Shown here piece by piece: positions 9,501 to 18,765 of a stretch of DNA of 64,000 nucleotides (position 1 is its first letter; each line of letters begins with the position of its first letter). The stretch is from Blautia hansenii (GTDB lineage Bacteria > Bacillota > Clostridia > Lachnospirales > Lachnospiraceae). The notes under the pieces are model-generated. The model was not told where the DNA came from, made no database searches, and was given only the letters and a program-made list of their open reading frames with translations. Both the position numbers and the translations under genes were made by a program. The DNA lies in assembly GCF_013304445.1 (NCBI RefSeq), contig NZ_JAAITA010000001.1, forward strand, positions 372,001 through 436,000, in the 5' to 3' direction.

Positions 9501-10781
9501 CAGATTGCGGGAACGGCAGAATTACCAACAGAAGGCGGACAGGTGCTGGTGACCGATGAAAAGGGAACATGTACGGCCGTGAATCTGAAACACAAAACCA
9601 TTTATTATCTGGTTGAGACAAAGGCGCCGGAAGGGTATGCGCATAATGGGAAGCGCTATAAACTGGCGGTAGATGAAAAGGGGCTGATAGATGGAAAAGA
9701 GACTTGCAGACTGGAAATTGAGAATTATCCCATTGTTTTGGAAGTTTCCAAAAAAAGCCAGGAAAGCAAAAAGGAATTAAAAGGTGCCAAACTGACATTG
9801 GAAGAAGAAAATGGTGCTGTACAGGAAACCTGGGAGACCGGAGAGAAACCTCATGTTATAAAATATCTGAAGCCGGGGAATTATATTATAAGGGAAGAAA
9901 AAGCGCCCAAAGGATATAAAACGGCGGCGGAGATACGGCTGGAGGTAAAAGATACGCCAGAAGTCCAGAAAGTCGAGATGACAGATGAATTTTTAAAAGG
10001 AAAATTGTGGGTTACAAAAAAGGATGAAGAAAGCGGAAAGATATTGGGCTCTGGTTTTGTGTTTGTGGTAACGGCAGCAGAAGACATCTGCAGCCCGGAA
10101 GGGGAAATTGTGTGGAAGAAAGGCGATACGGTGCAGGAGATTGTCACAGATGAGAAGGGCATGGCCTGTGCGGAAAATCTGTTTCCAGGAAAATATCAGG
10201 TTGAAGAGAAGCAATCCGGGGAATATTATGCAGTAGACAAAGGAAAACATGAGGCAGAGATACGAGTGACAGAAGGAAACAGTACAGAAGACTGCAGTTT
10301 TACGGTATTCAACAGCAAAACCAGAATTACACTGGAAAAAACAGATGCCCGAAAGAAGAATCCCATGGAACAGGTAGTATTTGTCGTTGCAGAAGCAGAG
10401 GCGTCACAAAAGGAAATGACAAGAAAAGAACTTTTAGAAAAGGGAAAAGAAATAACAACTGACAGAGAAGGAAAAATTTCCCTTACAGAATTGAAACATC
10501 AGAAAGCGTATTTCTTTACAGAAGTAAAGACAAGAGACGGGTATCAGTTGGACGAAACAGTATATCGGATTCCGGTAGATGAACAGGGATTGATAGACGG
10601 GAAAAAAGAGAAGACCTTAAAGTTGGTAAATGAACCTGTTGTGAAAAAAGAAACACCAAAAGCTGCAGAGGCGGTAAAAACGGAAGATGAGAGCAGAGGT
10701 GTGCTGTTTCTGTTTCTTTTAGCAGGCAGTGCCGGTATTTTGGGGGCAGCTTTAAGAGGCAGAAAGAAGAAAAGACACTAG
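6564..10781 (+). CDS. Large secreted surface adhesin: thioester-like domain plus ten Cna-B-type repeats, C-terminal membrane anchor
   Basis: Predicted surface adhesin or pilin-like protein of 1405 residues. ATG 6564 follows GAAAGGGG; an in-frame upstream ATG at 6510 lacks a good site. A signal peptide ends near Ala28. Residues about 40-300 resemble a thioester (TED) domain with Cys69 in YCLEP, but the usual Gln position is His132 (THLAVSY). Ten Cna-B/SpaA-like modules start near residues 307, 406, 514, 625, 729, 842, 949, 1059, 1147 and 1254, most with a KTD- or KKD-like start and an E-(T/K)-APxGY-like motif near the end, as in domains with Lys-Asn isopeptide bonds. The end has a hydrophobic segment (about 1379-1397) and the tail RGRKKKRH, but no LPXTG motif. 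It lies between gpmI and eno on the same strand; no sortase gene is nearby. Confidence 0.88.
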   Translation: MSSHGKRKIRIWGVVLSLLLCLCTFVQAAELGKVTMERGRWVEYPHYWGVHGTYFYTAHTEQGDYTAYCLEPDKNFVPPGEYEPEMQSDNEGLRAALYYGYGGPGQGAYIDQSAYEGLGDSSLEDAKYVRTHLAVSYFFDRENAFHNMDEADVKKSGVWEFIDWLEGREIPSVSSRFSKTSLSAYYEKGTDYQRTESIQYLSENGENRISFTCPEGVKLHKESTGEIQTGQVSVSAGESFYFSAPLDTASKTGEIWQSGKLYGEKDGRWEAMVLPAKGDSQTSGYGCFHIKNAQPTEFQVKWTVLGNLEIQKTDAQTGEAEAQGNGSLQGAVYTVSKDGQEIGKIETDEKGYGRLENLAAGTYTVKETKAPAGYELDAQTYTVAVPGQDGSTDVKIHSKEKPIKVRLKLQKIDHETGKPVPQGNGSLKGAEYTVYAAENIGSLKKDSPAGKIVTDEKGMGVLENLLPGSYYVRETKSSPKYFLDETRYEVTFPLDGGKTEEVITSREKPVRGQIELQKQDAETGEHKPQVTGAVFEGAVYGIYAEEDIGSLKKGEKVTEIKTDKKGYGKAENLFCGTYRVKELSAPEGYLTDEKEYVVTIPEAEEDSTQLKILINSKEKPIRGDVSLTKLLKEDQEEDGFKKPGAGISFTFTEVGNEKNQVTITTDKNGYASTKDEKYPQGRLLYGTYRVKESNTPQGYTPAAPFEITIKEKNQTLYYILENDEILCPVKIVKTAADTGKVIAKEGTKFKIQKQTEKGWEDQEFLVSMYPQETRQTIFETDETGSFHLPQKLKAGQYRVVEIQPPKGYALNPVPLEFSVYNGMNQGENLEVLFADKPQQGKIRLVKKDEDTKENVGTGFVFSVTAGEDIYTADGTLRMKKGVEAERITTGEDGTAVTGPLYPGKYILKEEQPGEYYAASQKVYEVLLEAGEGEEIFQVECEAKNRKTRIEVVKTEAGEAGKTLQGAEFILFEEKQLTQEQIAGTAELPTEGGQVLVTDEKGTCTAVNLKHKTIYYLVETKAPEGYAHNGKRYKLAVDEKGLIDGKETCRLEIENYPIVLEVSKKSQESKKELKGAKLTLEEENGAVQETWETGEKPHVIKYLKPGNYIIREEKAPKGYKTAAEIRLEVKDTPEVQKVEMTDEFLKGKLWVTKKDEESGKILGSGFVFVVTAAEDICSPEGEIVWKKGDTVQEIVTDEKGMACAENLFPGKYQVEEKQSGEYYAVDKGKHEAEIRVTEGNSTEDCSFTVFNSKTRITLEKTDARKKNPMEQVVFVVAEAEASQKEMTRKELLEKGKEITTDREGKISLTELKHQKAYFFTEVKTRDGYQLDETVYRIPVDEQGLIDGKKEKTLKLVNEPVVKKETPKAAEAVKTEDESRGVLFLFLLAGSAGILGAALRGRKKKRH

Positions 10782-10817
10782 AACCAGAATTTGGCATAAA
10801 GTCAGGAGGTATTTGCC

Positions 10818-12152
10818 ATGAACCGCTATTTACCTATCAGAAAGGTTTACGCCAGAGAAGTGCTGGATTCCAGAGGGAATCCCACAGTAGAAGCAGAAAT
10901 TACGGTAGGAGAAGGTATTGTGGGAAAGGACGGATATACCGGAAGGGCTATTGTTCCCTCCGGTGCATCCACAGGAAAGTTTGAAGCTTTGGAACTGCGG
11001 GACGCAGAACCGCGTTACAGAGGCCTGGGAGTACAAAGGGCAGTAGAGCATGTCAATACCGTGCTGGCAGACGCAGTGCTGGGAGAAAATGCACTTTGCC
11101 AGAGCCGGATTGATTGTCTGCTTCTGGAGGCAGACGGCACAGAGAAAAAGGAGCATATGGGAGCCAATGCCATACTGGCTGTATCTCTGGCGGTGGCAGA
11201 TGCGGCTGCAAAGGCTATGCGCATGCCTTTGTACCAGTATCTGGGAGGCTGCAAAAGCACACAGCTGCCAGTACCTATGATGAATATTTTAAATGGCGGG
11301 AAACATGCAGACAACACTGTAGATTTTCAGGAATTTATGATTATGCCTGTAGGCGCCTGCTGCTTTAAAGAAGGACTTCGCATGTGCGCAGAGGTTTACC
11401 ATACGCTGAAAGAGTTTTTAAAAGAGCGAAAATTGTCTGCAGCTGTAGGAGATGAAGGTGGATTTGCGCCGGATGTACAGGGGGCAAAAGAAGCTTTGGC
11501 TATGATGGCAGAGGCTGTAAAGCGCGCAGGCTATACCCTTGGGAAGGATATCTGTTTTGCCATAGATGTGGCAGCCAGTGAGCTGTACGAAGAAGACAAA
11601 AAGGCTTACTATTTTCCGGGAGAATCTTTTATGACTGGCACAGAAGTCTATCGCACAGCAGAAGAGATGACCGCTTACTACGAAGAACTGACAGAGACAT
11701 TTCCCGTTTTATCCATTGAGGATGGGTTAGACCAGGAAGACTGGGAAGGCTGGCAGAGGCTGACGCAAAGACTGGGGCAGAAAGTACAGCTGGTGGGGGA
11801 TGATTTGTTTGTTACCAATACAGAACGGATTGCCAGGGGAATCACTATGGGCGCCGGCAATGCGGTGCTGATAAAAGTTAACCAGATTGGGACTTTGACA
11901 GAGGCCATGGAGGCTGTGGAACTGGCTCATAAAGCGGGATACCGAACCATTCTTTCCCATCGTTCGGGAGAGAGTGAAGATACGTTTCTGGCTGACTTGG
12001 CTGTGGCAGCGGGCAGCGGACAGATAAAGGCAGGTGCGCCCTGCAGGGGAGAGCGGACGGCAAAGTATAACCGCCTTCTTGCCATTGAGGATATGCTGGG
12101 AGAAACTGCCTGCTATGATTATAAGGGGATAAATGGGAATCTGCGAAAATAA
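10818..12152 (+). CDS. eno: Enolase (phosphopyruvate hydratase)
   Basis: Converts 2-phosphoglycerate to phosphoenolpyruvate. Recognisable blocks are [12 protein letters not shown] at the N-terminus, [27 protein letters not shown], the Lys region [13 protein letters not shown] and [11 protein letters not shown]. The usual GAPSRTDRVAKYN block reads [13 protein letters not shown], a mild divergence. With 444 residues it is slightly longer than most bacterial enolases. AGGAGG lies eight bases before the ATG. Only 36 bases separate it from the adhesin stop codon, with no terminator or obvious promoter, so eno is probably read from a transcript crossing the adhesin gene or from a promoter inside its 3' end. 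Confidence 0.97.
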   Translation: MNRYLPIRKVYAREVLDSRGNPTVEAEITVGEGIVGKDGYTGRAIVPSGASTGKFEALELRDAEPRYRGLGVQRAVEHVNTVLADAVLGENALCQSRIDCLLLEADGTEKKEHMGANAILAVSLAVADAAAKAMRMPLYQYLGGCKSTQLPVPMMNILNGGKHADNTVDFQEFMIMPVGACCFKEGLRMCAEVYHTLKEFLKERKLSAAVGDEGGFAPDVQGAKEALAMMAEAVKRAGYTLGKDICFAIDVAASELYEEDKKAYYFPGESFMTGTEVYRTAEEMTAYYEELTETFPVLSIEDGLDQEDWEGWQRLTQRLGQKVQLVGDDLFVTNTERIARGITMGAGNAVLIKVNQIGTLTEAMEAVELAHKAGYRTILSHRSGESEDTFLADLAVAAGSGQIKAGAPCRGERTAKYNRLLAIEDMLGETACYDYKGINGNLRK

Positions 12153-12155
12153 CAG

Positions 12156-12184
12156 TTGAAATCATGCTGCGCCTGTGTTAAACT
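12156..12184 (+). promoter_or_regulatory. Candidate promoter of secG
   Basis: TTGAAA (12156-12161) and TAAACT (12179-12184), 17-base spacer, just after eno. Confidence 0.45.
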
Positions 12185-12214
12185 TTAGATGTTTAGCAAT
12201 TAGGAGGTGTGAAC

Positions 12215-12451
12215 GTGGAAATTTTGAGAATTGTTTTGACCGTACTTTTCGTTATAGATTGTATAGGCTTATCTGTTATTATTCTGATGCAGGAAGGAAA
12301 GTCCCAGGGACTGGGAAGTATTGCCGGAATGGCAGATACTTACTGGGGGAAAAATAAAGGACGCTCCATGGAAGGCGCAATGGTAAAAGCAACCAAAATT
12401 ATGGGGATTTTATTTTTTGTGCTGGCGTTAGTATTGAATCTGAACTTTTAA
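12215..12451 (+). CDS. secG: Preprotein translocase subunit SecG
   Basis: Small membrane subunit of the SecYEG channel. Two hydrophobic segments (about residues 4-24 and 58-78) flank the typical MQEGKSQGLGSIAG loop. GTG 12215 lies eight bases after AGGAGG; an upstream GTG at 12209 would be too close to that site. The order secG-rnr-smpB, with ssrA further on, is a conserved Firmicutes arrangement. Confidence 0.93.
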   Translation: MEILRIVLTVLFVIDCIGLSVIILMQEGKSQGLGSIAGMADTYWGKNKGRSMEGAMVKATKIMGILFFVLALVLNLNF

Positions 12452-12453
12452 AC

Positions 12454-12488
12454 ATGGCACTCTTGCATTGCAAGGGTGTCATCTTTTT
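12454..12488 (+). terminator. Terminator/attenuator between secG and rnr
   Basis: ATGGCACTCTTGC (12454-12466) pairs over 13 bp, two of them G-U, with 12470-12482, three-base loop, followed by CTTTTT. It lies between secG and the ribosome binding site of rnr and would reduce or end read-through into rnr. Confidence 0.75.
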
Positions 12489-12507
12489 AACAGGAAAAGG
12501 AGAAAAT

Positions 12508-14724
12508 TTGAAGAAAAATCAACAGCTGAAAAAGAGGAAAAAAATTTTATATGAGTTGATGTGCTGCAAGGAATATGAGCCTATGAGAGCCAGAGATTTG
12601 GCAGTGCTTCTGCAGATTCCTTCGGGAAAAAGGGAGGAACTGCACAAGGTACTGGATATACTCCTGAAAGAAGGGAAAGTCACCATCAGCAAGCGCGGCA
12701 AGTATGAGGCTGTGAGAAAGCCGGAAAAAGACCGCAGAAAACAGACAGAAAAACAGGAGAAAAAAGAAAAGACCGGTTTGGGATATAAAAAGGGCCATGT
12801 TTATACAGGAACCTTTATCAGTCATCCCAGAGGCTTTGGTTTTGTAGAAATTCCCGGTGAGGAAGAGAGACAGGATATTTTTATACCGGAAGAGCAGGTA
12901 GGACGGGCCTTGCATGGAGATACGGTGCAGGTAACGGTACAGAAGGAAGAAAAGAACGGACGGCGTTGTGAAGGTGCAGTGACAAGGATTCTGGAGCATG
13001 GAATCGAAGAAATCGTGGGAACTTATGAGCAGTCGGCAGGTTTTGGCTTTGCAGTGCCGGACAACCAGCGGTTTGCCAGAGATATTTTTATTCCCCAGGG
13101 AAAGGCTATGGAAGCCGAGGACGGAGATAAAGTTCTGGTGAAGATTAAGGATTATGGTCGGGGAGGAAAATCTCCGGAAGGAATCGTGACAGAAATCCTG
13201 GGAAAGCCGGGAGAAAAAGGCGTAGATGTCCTGTGTGTGGCGAAAAGCTATGATTTGCCCATGGAATTTCCGGAAAAGGTGGCCAATCAGGCCCAGCGCG
13301 TAAAAGAGACGTTAAATGAGGGAGATTTTTATGGCAGAGAAGATTTGAGGGATGTGGTTATGGTTACCATTGACGGGGAAGACGCCAAAGATTTGGATGA
13401 TGCGGTTTCTCTTACAAAGGAAAACGGCCTGTATCATCTGGGGGTACACATTGCAGATGTAAGCAATTATGTGCAGTACAGCAGCGCTTTAGACAGAGAA
13501 GCACTGAAAAGAGGCACCAGTGTCTATTTGGTGGACCGGGTAATTCCCATGCTGCCCAAAAAACTTTCCAATGGTATCTGTTCTCTGAACGCAGGAGAGG
13601 ACAGACTGGCGTTAAGCTGCCTGATGGATATTAATGAAAAAGGAAAAATTGTGTCTCACCGCATTGTGGAGACCGTCATCCGGGTGAATGAGAGAATGAC
13701 ATACACAGACGTAAAAAAGATTCTCCTGGGTGAAGACGAAGCGGTGACAGAGAAATACAGAGAACTGGTTCCCATGCTTTTGGAAATGGGCGAGCTTTCC
13801 GGACTCCTTCGGAAGAGAAGAAAGAAGAGAGGAGCCATTGACTTTGATTTCCCGGAAAGCAAAATTCGTCTGGATGACAGTGGAAAGCCAGTGGAAATTT
13901 ATCCTTATGAACAGAATGTGGCTACCCGGCTCATTGAAGACTTTATGCTGGCTGCAAATGAAACGGTAGCAGAAGAATATGCGCTTTTGGGCCTGCCTTT
14001 TGTATACCGGACACACGATACTCCCGATGGGGAAAAGATGGAAGCTGTACTGGAAATGGTTCATCAGGCAGGAGTAAAAGTGAAGAAAGCAAAAGAAGAA
14101 ATCAGCCCAAAAGAAGTGCAGAAAATTTTAAAAGAGCTGGAAGGCATGGAATGTGAGCCGTTTTTTGCCCGGCTGCTTCTGCGTTCTATGAAACAGGCCA
14201 GGTATACCACCCAGTGCAGCGGACATTTTGGCCTGGCTGCCAAGTATTACTGTCACTTTACGTCTCCTATCCGCAGGTATCCGGATTTGCAGATTCACAG
14301 AATTATCAAGGAACATCTGCGAGGCAAGATGACAGAGGCAAAAATTCGCCACTATGCGGAAATTCTGGAGGAAGTGGCAGGACAGTCCAGTGCTATGGAG
14401 AGAAGAGCCGAAGAGGTAGAGCGGGAAACCGTTAAAATGAAGAAGGCAGAGTTTATGAAGCAGCATATTGGCGAAGTCATGGAGGGAACTATTTCAGGCG
14501 TGACGGAATGGGGACTGTATGTGGAACTGCCTAATACGGTGGAAGGTCTGGTGCATGTGAATTCCATGCGGGATGATTATTACACATATGAGAAAGAAAA
14601 GTACCGCTTTGTGGGAGATATGACGAAAAAGGTATATTCCATGGGGCAGAAAGTAAAGGTTCGGGTAGAACAGGCGGACATTGCCACAAAAACCGTGGAT
14701 TTCAGTTTGGAAAGGGAGGATTAA
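12508..14724 (+). CDS. rnr: Ribonuclease R (3'-5' exoribonuclease)
   Basis: Degrades structured RNA from the 3' end and acts with tmRNA-SmpB on non-stop mRNAs. Order: N-terminal helix-turn-helix-like region (about 1-75), cold-shock/OB domains (about 95-230), RNB catalytic domain with the acidic metal site TIDGEDAKDLDDAV, and a C-terminal S1 domain (about 650-735, EVMEGTISGVTEWGLYVEL). I chose TTG 12508 because GGAAAAGGAG lies just upstream; the open frame extends to 12454 but that part is the terminator hairpin. This gives 738 residues, normal for RNase R. smpB starts three bases after its stop. Confidence 0.95.
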   Translation: MKKNQQLKKRKKILYELMCCKEYEPMRARDLAVLLQIPSGKREELHKVLDILLKEGKVTISKRGKYEAVRKPEKDRRKQTEKQEKKEKTGLGYKKGHVYTGTFISHPRGFGFVEIPGEEERQDIFIPEEQVGRALHGDTVQVTVQKEEKNGRRCEGAVTRILEHGIEEIVGTYEQSAGFGFAVPDNQRFARDIFIPQGKAMEAEDGDKVLVKIKDYGRGGKSPEGIVTEILGKPGEKGVDVLCVAKSYDLPMEFPEKVANQAQRVKETLNEGDFYGREDLRDVVMVTIDGEDAKDLDDAVSLTKENGLYHLGVHIADVSNYVQYSSALDREALKRGTSVYLVDRVIPMLPKKLSNGICSLNAGEDRLALSCLMDINEKGKIVSHRIVETVIRVNERMTYTDVKKILLGEDEAVTEKYRELVPMLLEMGELSGLLRKRRKKRGAIDFDFPESKIRLDDSGKPVEIYPYEQNVATRLIEDFMLAANETVAEEYALLGLPFVYRTHDTPDGEKMEAVLEMVHQAGVKVKKAKEEISPKEVQKILKELEGMECEPFFARLLLRSMKQARYTTQCSGHFGLAAKYYCHFTSPIRRYPDLQIHRIIKEHLRGKMTEAKIRHYAEILEEVAGQSSAMERRAEEVERETVKMKKAEFMKQHIGEVMEGTISGVTEWGLYVELPNTVEGLVHVNSMRDDYYTYEKEKYRFVGDMTKKVYSMGQKVKVRVEQADIATKTVDFSLERED

Positions 14725-14727
14725 GTC

Positions 14728-15198
14728 ATGGCAAAAGAATCAGGGATTCGTCTGATTGCAAATAATAAAAAGGCATACCATGATTATTTTATAGAGGACA
14801 CTTATGAGGCAGGGATTGAACTGGCGGGTACAGAGGTCAAATCCCTGCGCATGGGAAAATGCAGTGTTAAAGAGTCTTTTATTCAGATTGAGAAGGGCGA
14901 GGTGTTTATTTATGGTATGCATATCAGCCCTTATGAAAGAGGCAATATTTTTAACAAAGACCCTTTAAGGGTGCGTAAGCTTTTGCTTCATACCTATGAA
15001 ATTCGGAAAATAGAAGGCAAAATCAGAGAAAAAGGGTATACTTTGGTACCTTTGAAGGTATATTTTAAAGGCAGTCTTGTGAAAGTAGAAATGGGCGTGG
15101 CGAAAGGCAAGAAGCTTTACGATAAGCGGCAGGACATTGCAAAAAAGGACCAGAGAAGAGAGACAGAGAGAGAATTTAAGGTGAAAAACCTGTATTAA
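14728..15198 (+). CDS. smpB: SsrA-binding protein SmpB
   Basis: Binds tmRNA and brings it to stalled ribosomes. The sequence has the family landmarks [28 protein letters not shown] and the basic C-terminal tail [20 protein letters not shown]. The 156-residue length is normal. AGGGAGG precedes the ATG at the rnr end. Its RNA partner ssrA is encoded 8 kb downstream. Confidence 0.97.
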   Translation: MAKESGIRLIANNKKAYHDYFIEDTYEAGIELAGTEVKSLRMGKCSVKESFIQIEKGEVFIYGMHISPYERGNIFNKDPLRVRKLLLHTYEIRKIEGKIREKGYTLVPLKVYFKGSLVKVEMGVAKGKKLYDKRQDIAKKDQRRETEREFKVKNLY

Positions 15199-15225
15199 CT
15201 GCAGGGCAGGAGAGGAGAACAGAAC

Positions 15226-16902
15226 ATGATGAAATTTAAAGATATGCCGTATGAAAGAATTGATTTTGTACAGGTAAAAGAGCAGCTGAAAAAATTGATG
15301 AAGAAGCTGGAAGAAGCGGGAAGCGGGGAAGAGCAGTTTGCTGTTCACAAAGAGTTTTATAAACTCAATGACAGGGTGCAGACCCAGGTGACGCTTTGTT
15401 CCATTCGCCATACCATTGACACCACAGACGAGTTTTATGAGAAGGAACAGAATTACTATGATGAACAGGTGCCCGAGTATTCCAACTTATGTGTGGAATA
15501 TCAGAAGCGGCTCTTTGCTTCCCCGTACAGGGACGTTCTGGAAGAAAAAATAGGGTCTGTGGCATTTAAAAATATGGAAATTGCCATGAAGTCTGTGTCC
15601 GAGGAAGTCATTCCACTGATGCAGGAGGAGAATGCACTGGTGACAGAATATGAAAAACTTCTGGCCAGCGCTAAAATTGGCTGGGAAGGGGAAATCCTGA
15701 ATCTTTCTCTTTTGACTCCTTATCTGAAAAGTAAAGATCCTGAAGTGAGAAGAAGAGCAGCCCAGAAACAAAATGCTTTCTTTGACAGTATTGCCGATAA
15801 ATTGGATGAGTTGTATGACAAACTGGTAAAAAACAGAACAGAGCAGGCAAAAACACTGGGATTTGAGACGTATACACCTCTGGGATATCTGCGCATGCAG
15901 AGGAACTGTTATGGAAGAAAAGAAATTGAAAATCTGAGACGTCAGGTGAAGGAAGTATGGGTTCCTTTTGCAGAAGAGCTTTTTGAAAAAAGGAGAGAGC
16001 GTCTGGGACTTGAGCATATGACTTATACAGACGAACAGGTATACGGACCAGAGGGAAATCCCCAGCCGGAAGGAACGCCGGAGGAAATTCTGGCAGCAGG
16101 ACAGGAGATGTATGAAGAATTGTCTCCGGAGACAAAAGAGTTTTTTGATTTTATGATGGAAAACGAACTTTTAGATGTCTTTGGCAGAAAGACAAAAGCA
16201 GTGGGCGGATATATGACGTACCTTCCGGACTATAAGGCACCGTTTATTTTTGCCAACTTTAACGGCACCAGCGGAGATGTGGACGTTATGACTCATGAGT
16301 GCGGCCATGCGTTCCAGGGATACCTGGCAGCAGAAGACCCTATCCGGGAACATGCAGATATTGGTATGGAAACTGCGGAGATTCATTCCATGTCCATGGA
16401 ATTCTTTACAGAATCTTGGTATCATCTGTTTTTCGGAAAAGAGAAGACAGCCGATTACACCGGTATGCATTTGGAGGATGCTGTGATTTTTGTACCGTAC
16501 GGCTGTATGGTGGACGAATTTCAGCATGAAGTGTATGACCATCCGGAAATGACGCCTCAGCAGAGGAAAGAGGTGTGGAAAAAGCTGGAGAAGGAATATA
16601 AGCCTCATATGGATTATGCAGGGCTGGACTTCTTTGAAAGAGGCTGTTTCTGGCAGAAACAACACCATATTTACAGTTTCCCTCTCTACTATATTGATTA
16701 TGTGATTGCCCAGCTTTGTGCTTTTGAGTACAAAATCTGGATGGATAAGGACCGCCGGGGAGCGTGGGAGAGTTATCTGAAATTATGCAGGATTTCCGCT
16801 TCCGAGTTTCATACTGATTTGTTACAGCAAAGCGGCATAGAGTCTCCCTTTAAAGATGGAGTTATCCGTAAAATTGTGGAGAATTTAAAAGAAATTGCTT
16901 GA
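15226..16902 (+). CDS. M3-family oligoendopeptidase (PepF-like)
   Basis: Cytoplasmic zinc metallopeptidase that cuts short peptides. The zinc site is H357-E358-C-G-H361 (MTHECGHAFQGYLA), with the third ligand expected in ETAEIHSMSMEFF. At 558 residues it matches the shorter oligoendopeptidases of clostridia (M3 family). Two ATGs are adjacent (15226 and 15229) after GGAGAGGAG. It stands 27 bases after smpB, and the following operon is an oligopeptide importer, so it may process imported peptides. Confidence 0.92.
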   Translation: MMKFKDMPYERIDFVQVKEQLKKLMKKLEEAGSGEEQFAVHKEFYKLNDRVQTQVTLCSIRHTIDTTDEFYEKEQNYYDEQVPEYSNLCVEYQKRLFASPYRDVLEEKIGSVAFKNMEIAMKSVSEEVIPLMQEENALVTEYEKLLASAKIGWEGEILNLSLLTPYLKSKDPEVRRRAAQKQNAFFDSIADKLDELYDKLVKNRTEQAKTLGFETYTPLGYLRMQRNCYGRKEIENLRRQVKEVWVPFAEELFEKRRERLGLEHMTYTDEQVYGPEGNPQPEGTPEEILAAGQEMYEELSPETKEFFDFMMENELLDVFGRKTKAVGGYMTYLPDYKAPFIFANFNGTSGDVDVMTHECGHAFQGYLAAEDPIREHADIGMETAEIHSMSMEFFTESWYHLFFGKEKTADYTGMHLEDAVIFVPYGCMVDEFQHEVYDHPEMTPQQRKEVWKKLEKEYKPHMDYAGLDFFERGCFWQKQHHIYSFPLYYIDYVIAQLCAFEYKIWMDKDRRGAWESYLKLCRISASEFHTDLLQQSGIESPFKDGVIRKIVENLKEIA

Positions 16903-16971
16903 AAAGTTTCGGCCAGAAAGATATTTGTCTTTGTGCAAAAAACACAAATGCGAGAATTTTGCCAGAAACAG

Positions 16972-16999
16972 TTGACAAAACTTCATAATTTATTATAAT
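16972..16999 (+). promoter_or_regulatory. Promoter of the opp operon
   Basis: TTGACA (16972-16977) and TATAAT (16994-16999), both consensus, 16-base spacer. Confidence 0.85.
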
Positions 17000-17082
17000 A
17001 AAGAAGATTGATTCACAACATTAAGAAAACAAAGTATTAAAGTTTTCAGTGTGAAATTCTAGCAGAGAGGAAGGAAATCAAT

Positions 17083-18765
17083 ATGAAAATGAAGAAAGTA
17101 TTGGCAATGGCCCTTGCAAGCGCAATGATTTTATCTTTAGGCGCATGCGGAAGTTCTTCAGGAGACAAAAAAGCAGAAGGCACTTCTGACGGTGGCGCAA
17201 AAACAGAAACAAGCAGTACAGGTTTTGCAGGAACACCGGAGGAGGATTCCTACACAATCGACTTACGTGCAGAACCGCCTGAATTAAACAGTATGCTCAC
17301 TACAGACGTGGCATCAGGAGATATTCTCCGTATGGTTATGTCCGGTCTGTATAAACTGGATGAAAATGATAAACCGGTGCCAGACCTTGCCGAAGAAACT
17401 ACTGTAAGCGATGACAAACGTACTTACACTATGAAACTTCGTCAGGATGCAAAATGGACAAATGGAGAACCTGTAACAGCAAATGACTTCGTGTTCGCTT
17501 ATCAGGCAGTTTGTAACAAAGAGACAGCTTCTTCCTACGCATTTATTATCTATGATAATCTGTTAAATGGTAAAGAAGTATATGAAGGAACAAAAGACCC
17601 TTCTGAACTGGGTGTAAAAGCCATTGACGACTATACTCTGGAAGTTACTTTCGTAAACCCGATTCCATATGCAGAGCACCTGTTCTCATTCTCAACCTAC
17701 TATCCTGTAAACCAGAAGGCTTACGAGGAAATCGGTGCAGAGCACTACGGAGATGAAATGGATCAGCTGGTAACAAACGGTGCGTACACCATCAGCGAGT
17801 GGGTACACAATGACCACATTACACTGACAGCAAATGAAGATTTCTATGACCCGGACAGAGTTGCAGTAAAAACCGTTCGTTATAATATGATGAATGATTC
17901 CAATGCACGTATGAACGCATTCCAGGCTGGACAGATTGACTGTATCAACCTGACAGGTGACCAGACCGTACAGGCAGAGTCTCTCGGCATTCATGTAGAA
18001 AACTATGTAAACAACAGCAACTGGTATATTCAGTTTAACACAAAGAAAACAGACAAAGGCTTGGACAATGCAAATATCCGCCGTGCACTTGGTCTTGCTC
18101 TGGATACACAGAGTCTGTGTGACAATATCTTAAAAGATGGTTCCGTACCGGCTACAGGTCTTGTACCAACCGGTATTGCAGGAGCAAATGATGTGCTGTA
18201 TCGCGAAGCGGCTGGAGATATCACCGGATACAATGCAGAAGAAGCAAAGAAAGCTCTGGAAAAAGGTCTTCAGGAAACAGGACTGAAAGCAGAAGATTTG
18301 AAATTATCTTTCCTCTGTGATGATACTGACGGAGCTCAGAGAGATGCACAGTTTATGCAGGAACAGTGGAAATCCGTACTTGGTCTGAATGTAGAAATTA
18401 CACCACAGCCATTTAAGTCACGTCTGGCTTCTATGAATTCCGGTGATTTCGATATGGTATACGCAGGCTGGGCTCCGGACTACAACGATGCCATGACATT
18501 CCTTGACCTGTTTACTACAACAAATGGAAACAACTATGGTAAATACAGCAACACAGAATATGATAAACTGATTGCTGACGCTATGGTGGAAGCAGACCCG
18601 GCAGCTCGTCAGGATTTACTGGTTAAGGCAGAAACTCTGGTAACACAGACAGACGCAGCAGTTTACCCAATTTACTTCAGTGCTGTTTCTTATGCCGTGT
18701 CTGACAAGGTGCAGAATATGACTCGTACCGGTTTCCAGGAATTTGACTTTACAGACGCTAAATAA
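17083..18765 (+). CDS. oppA: Oligopeptide ABC transporter substrate-binding lipoprotein
   Basis: Captures oligopeptides outside the cell for OppBCDF. A lipoprotein signal ends at Cys22 (LSLGAC), followed by a Ser/Gly/Lys-rich linker. The SBP_bac_5 fold is shown by the RAEPPELNSMLTTD start, LRQDAKWTNGEPVTANDFVFAYQ and DFDMVYAGWAPDYNDAMTFL. Its 560 residues are typical of OppA. The ribosome binding site is GAGAGGAAGG. It is first in the operon, and a strong hairpin separates it from oppB. Confidence 0.93.
   Translation: MKMKKVLAMALASAMILSLGACGSSSGDKKAEGTSDGGAKTETSSTGFAGTPEEDSYTIDLRAEPPELNSMLTTDVASGDILRMVMSGLYKLDENDKPVPDLAEETTVSDDKRTYTMKLRQDAKWTNGEPVTANDFVFAYQAVCNKETASSYAFIIYDNLLNGKEVYEGTKDPSELGVKAIDDYTLEVTFVNPIPYAEHLFSFSTYYPVNQKAYEEIGAEHYGDEMDQLVTNGAYTISEWVHNDHITLTANEDFYDPDRVAVKTVRYNMMNDSNARMNAFQAGQIDCINLTGDQTVQAESLGIHVENYVNNSNWYIQFNTKKTDKGLDNANIRRALGLALDTQSLCDNILKDGSVPATGLVPTGIAGANDVLYREAAGDITGYNAEEAKKALEKGLQETGLKAEDLKLSFLCDDTDGAQRDAQFMQEQWKSVLGLNVEITPQPFKSRLASMNSGDFDMVYAGWAPDYNDAMTFLDLFTTTNGNNYGKYSNTEYDKLIADAMVEADPAARQDLLVKAETLVTQTDAAVYPIYFSAVSYAVSDKVQNMTRTGFQEFDFTDAK

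Noticed and set aside
10690-10781. LPXTG sortase signal at the adhesin C-terminus
   Set aside because: The hydrophobic segment and basic tail are there, but no LPXTG-like pentapeptide precedes them.
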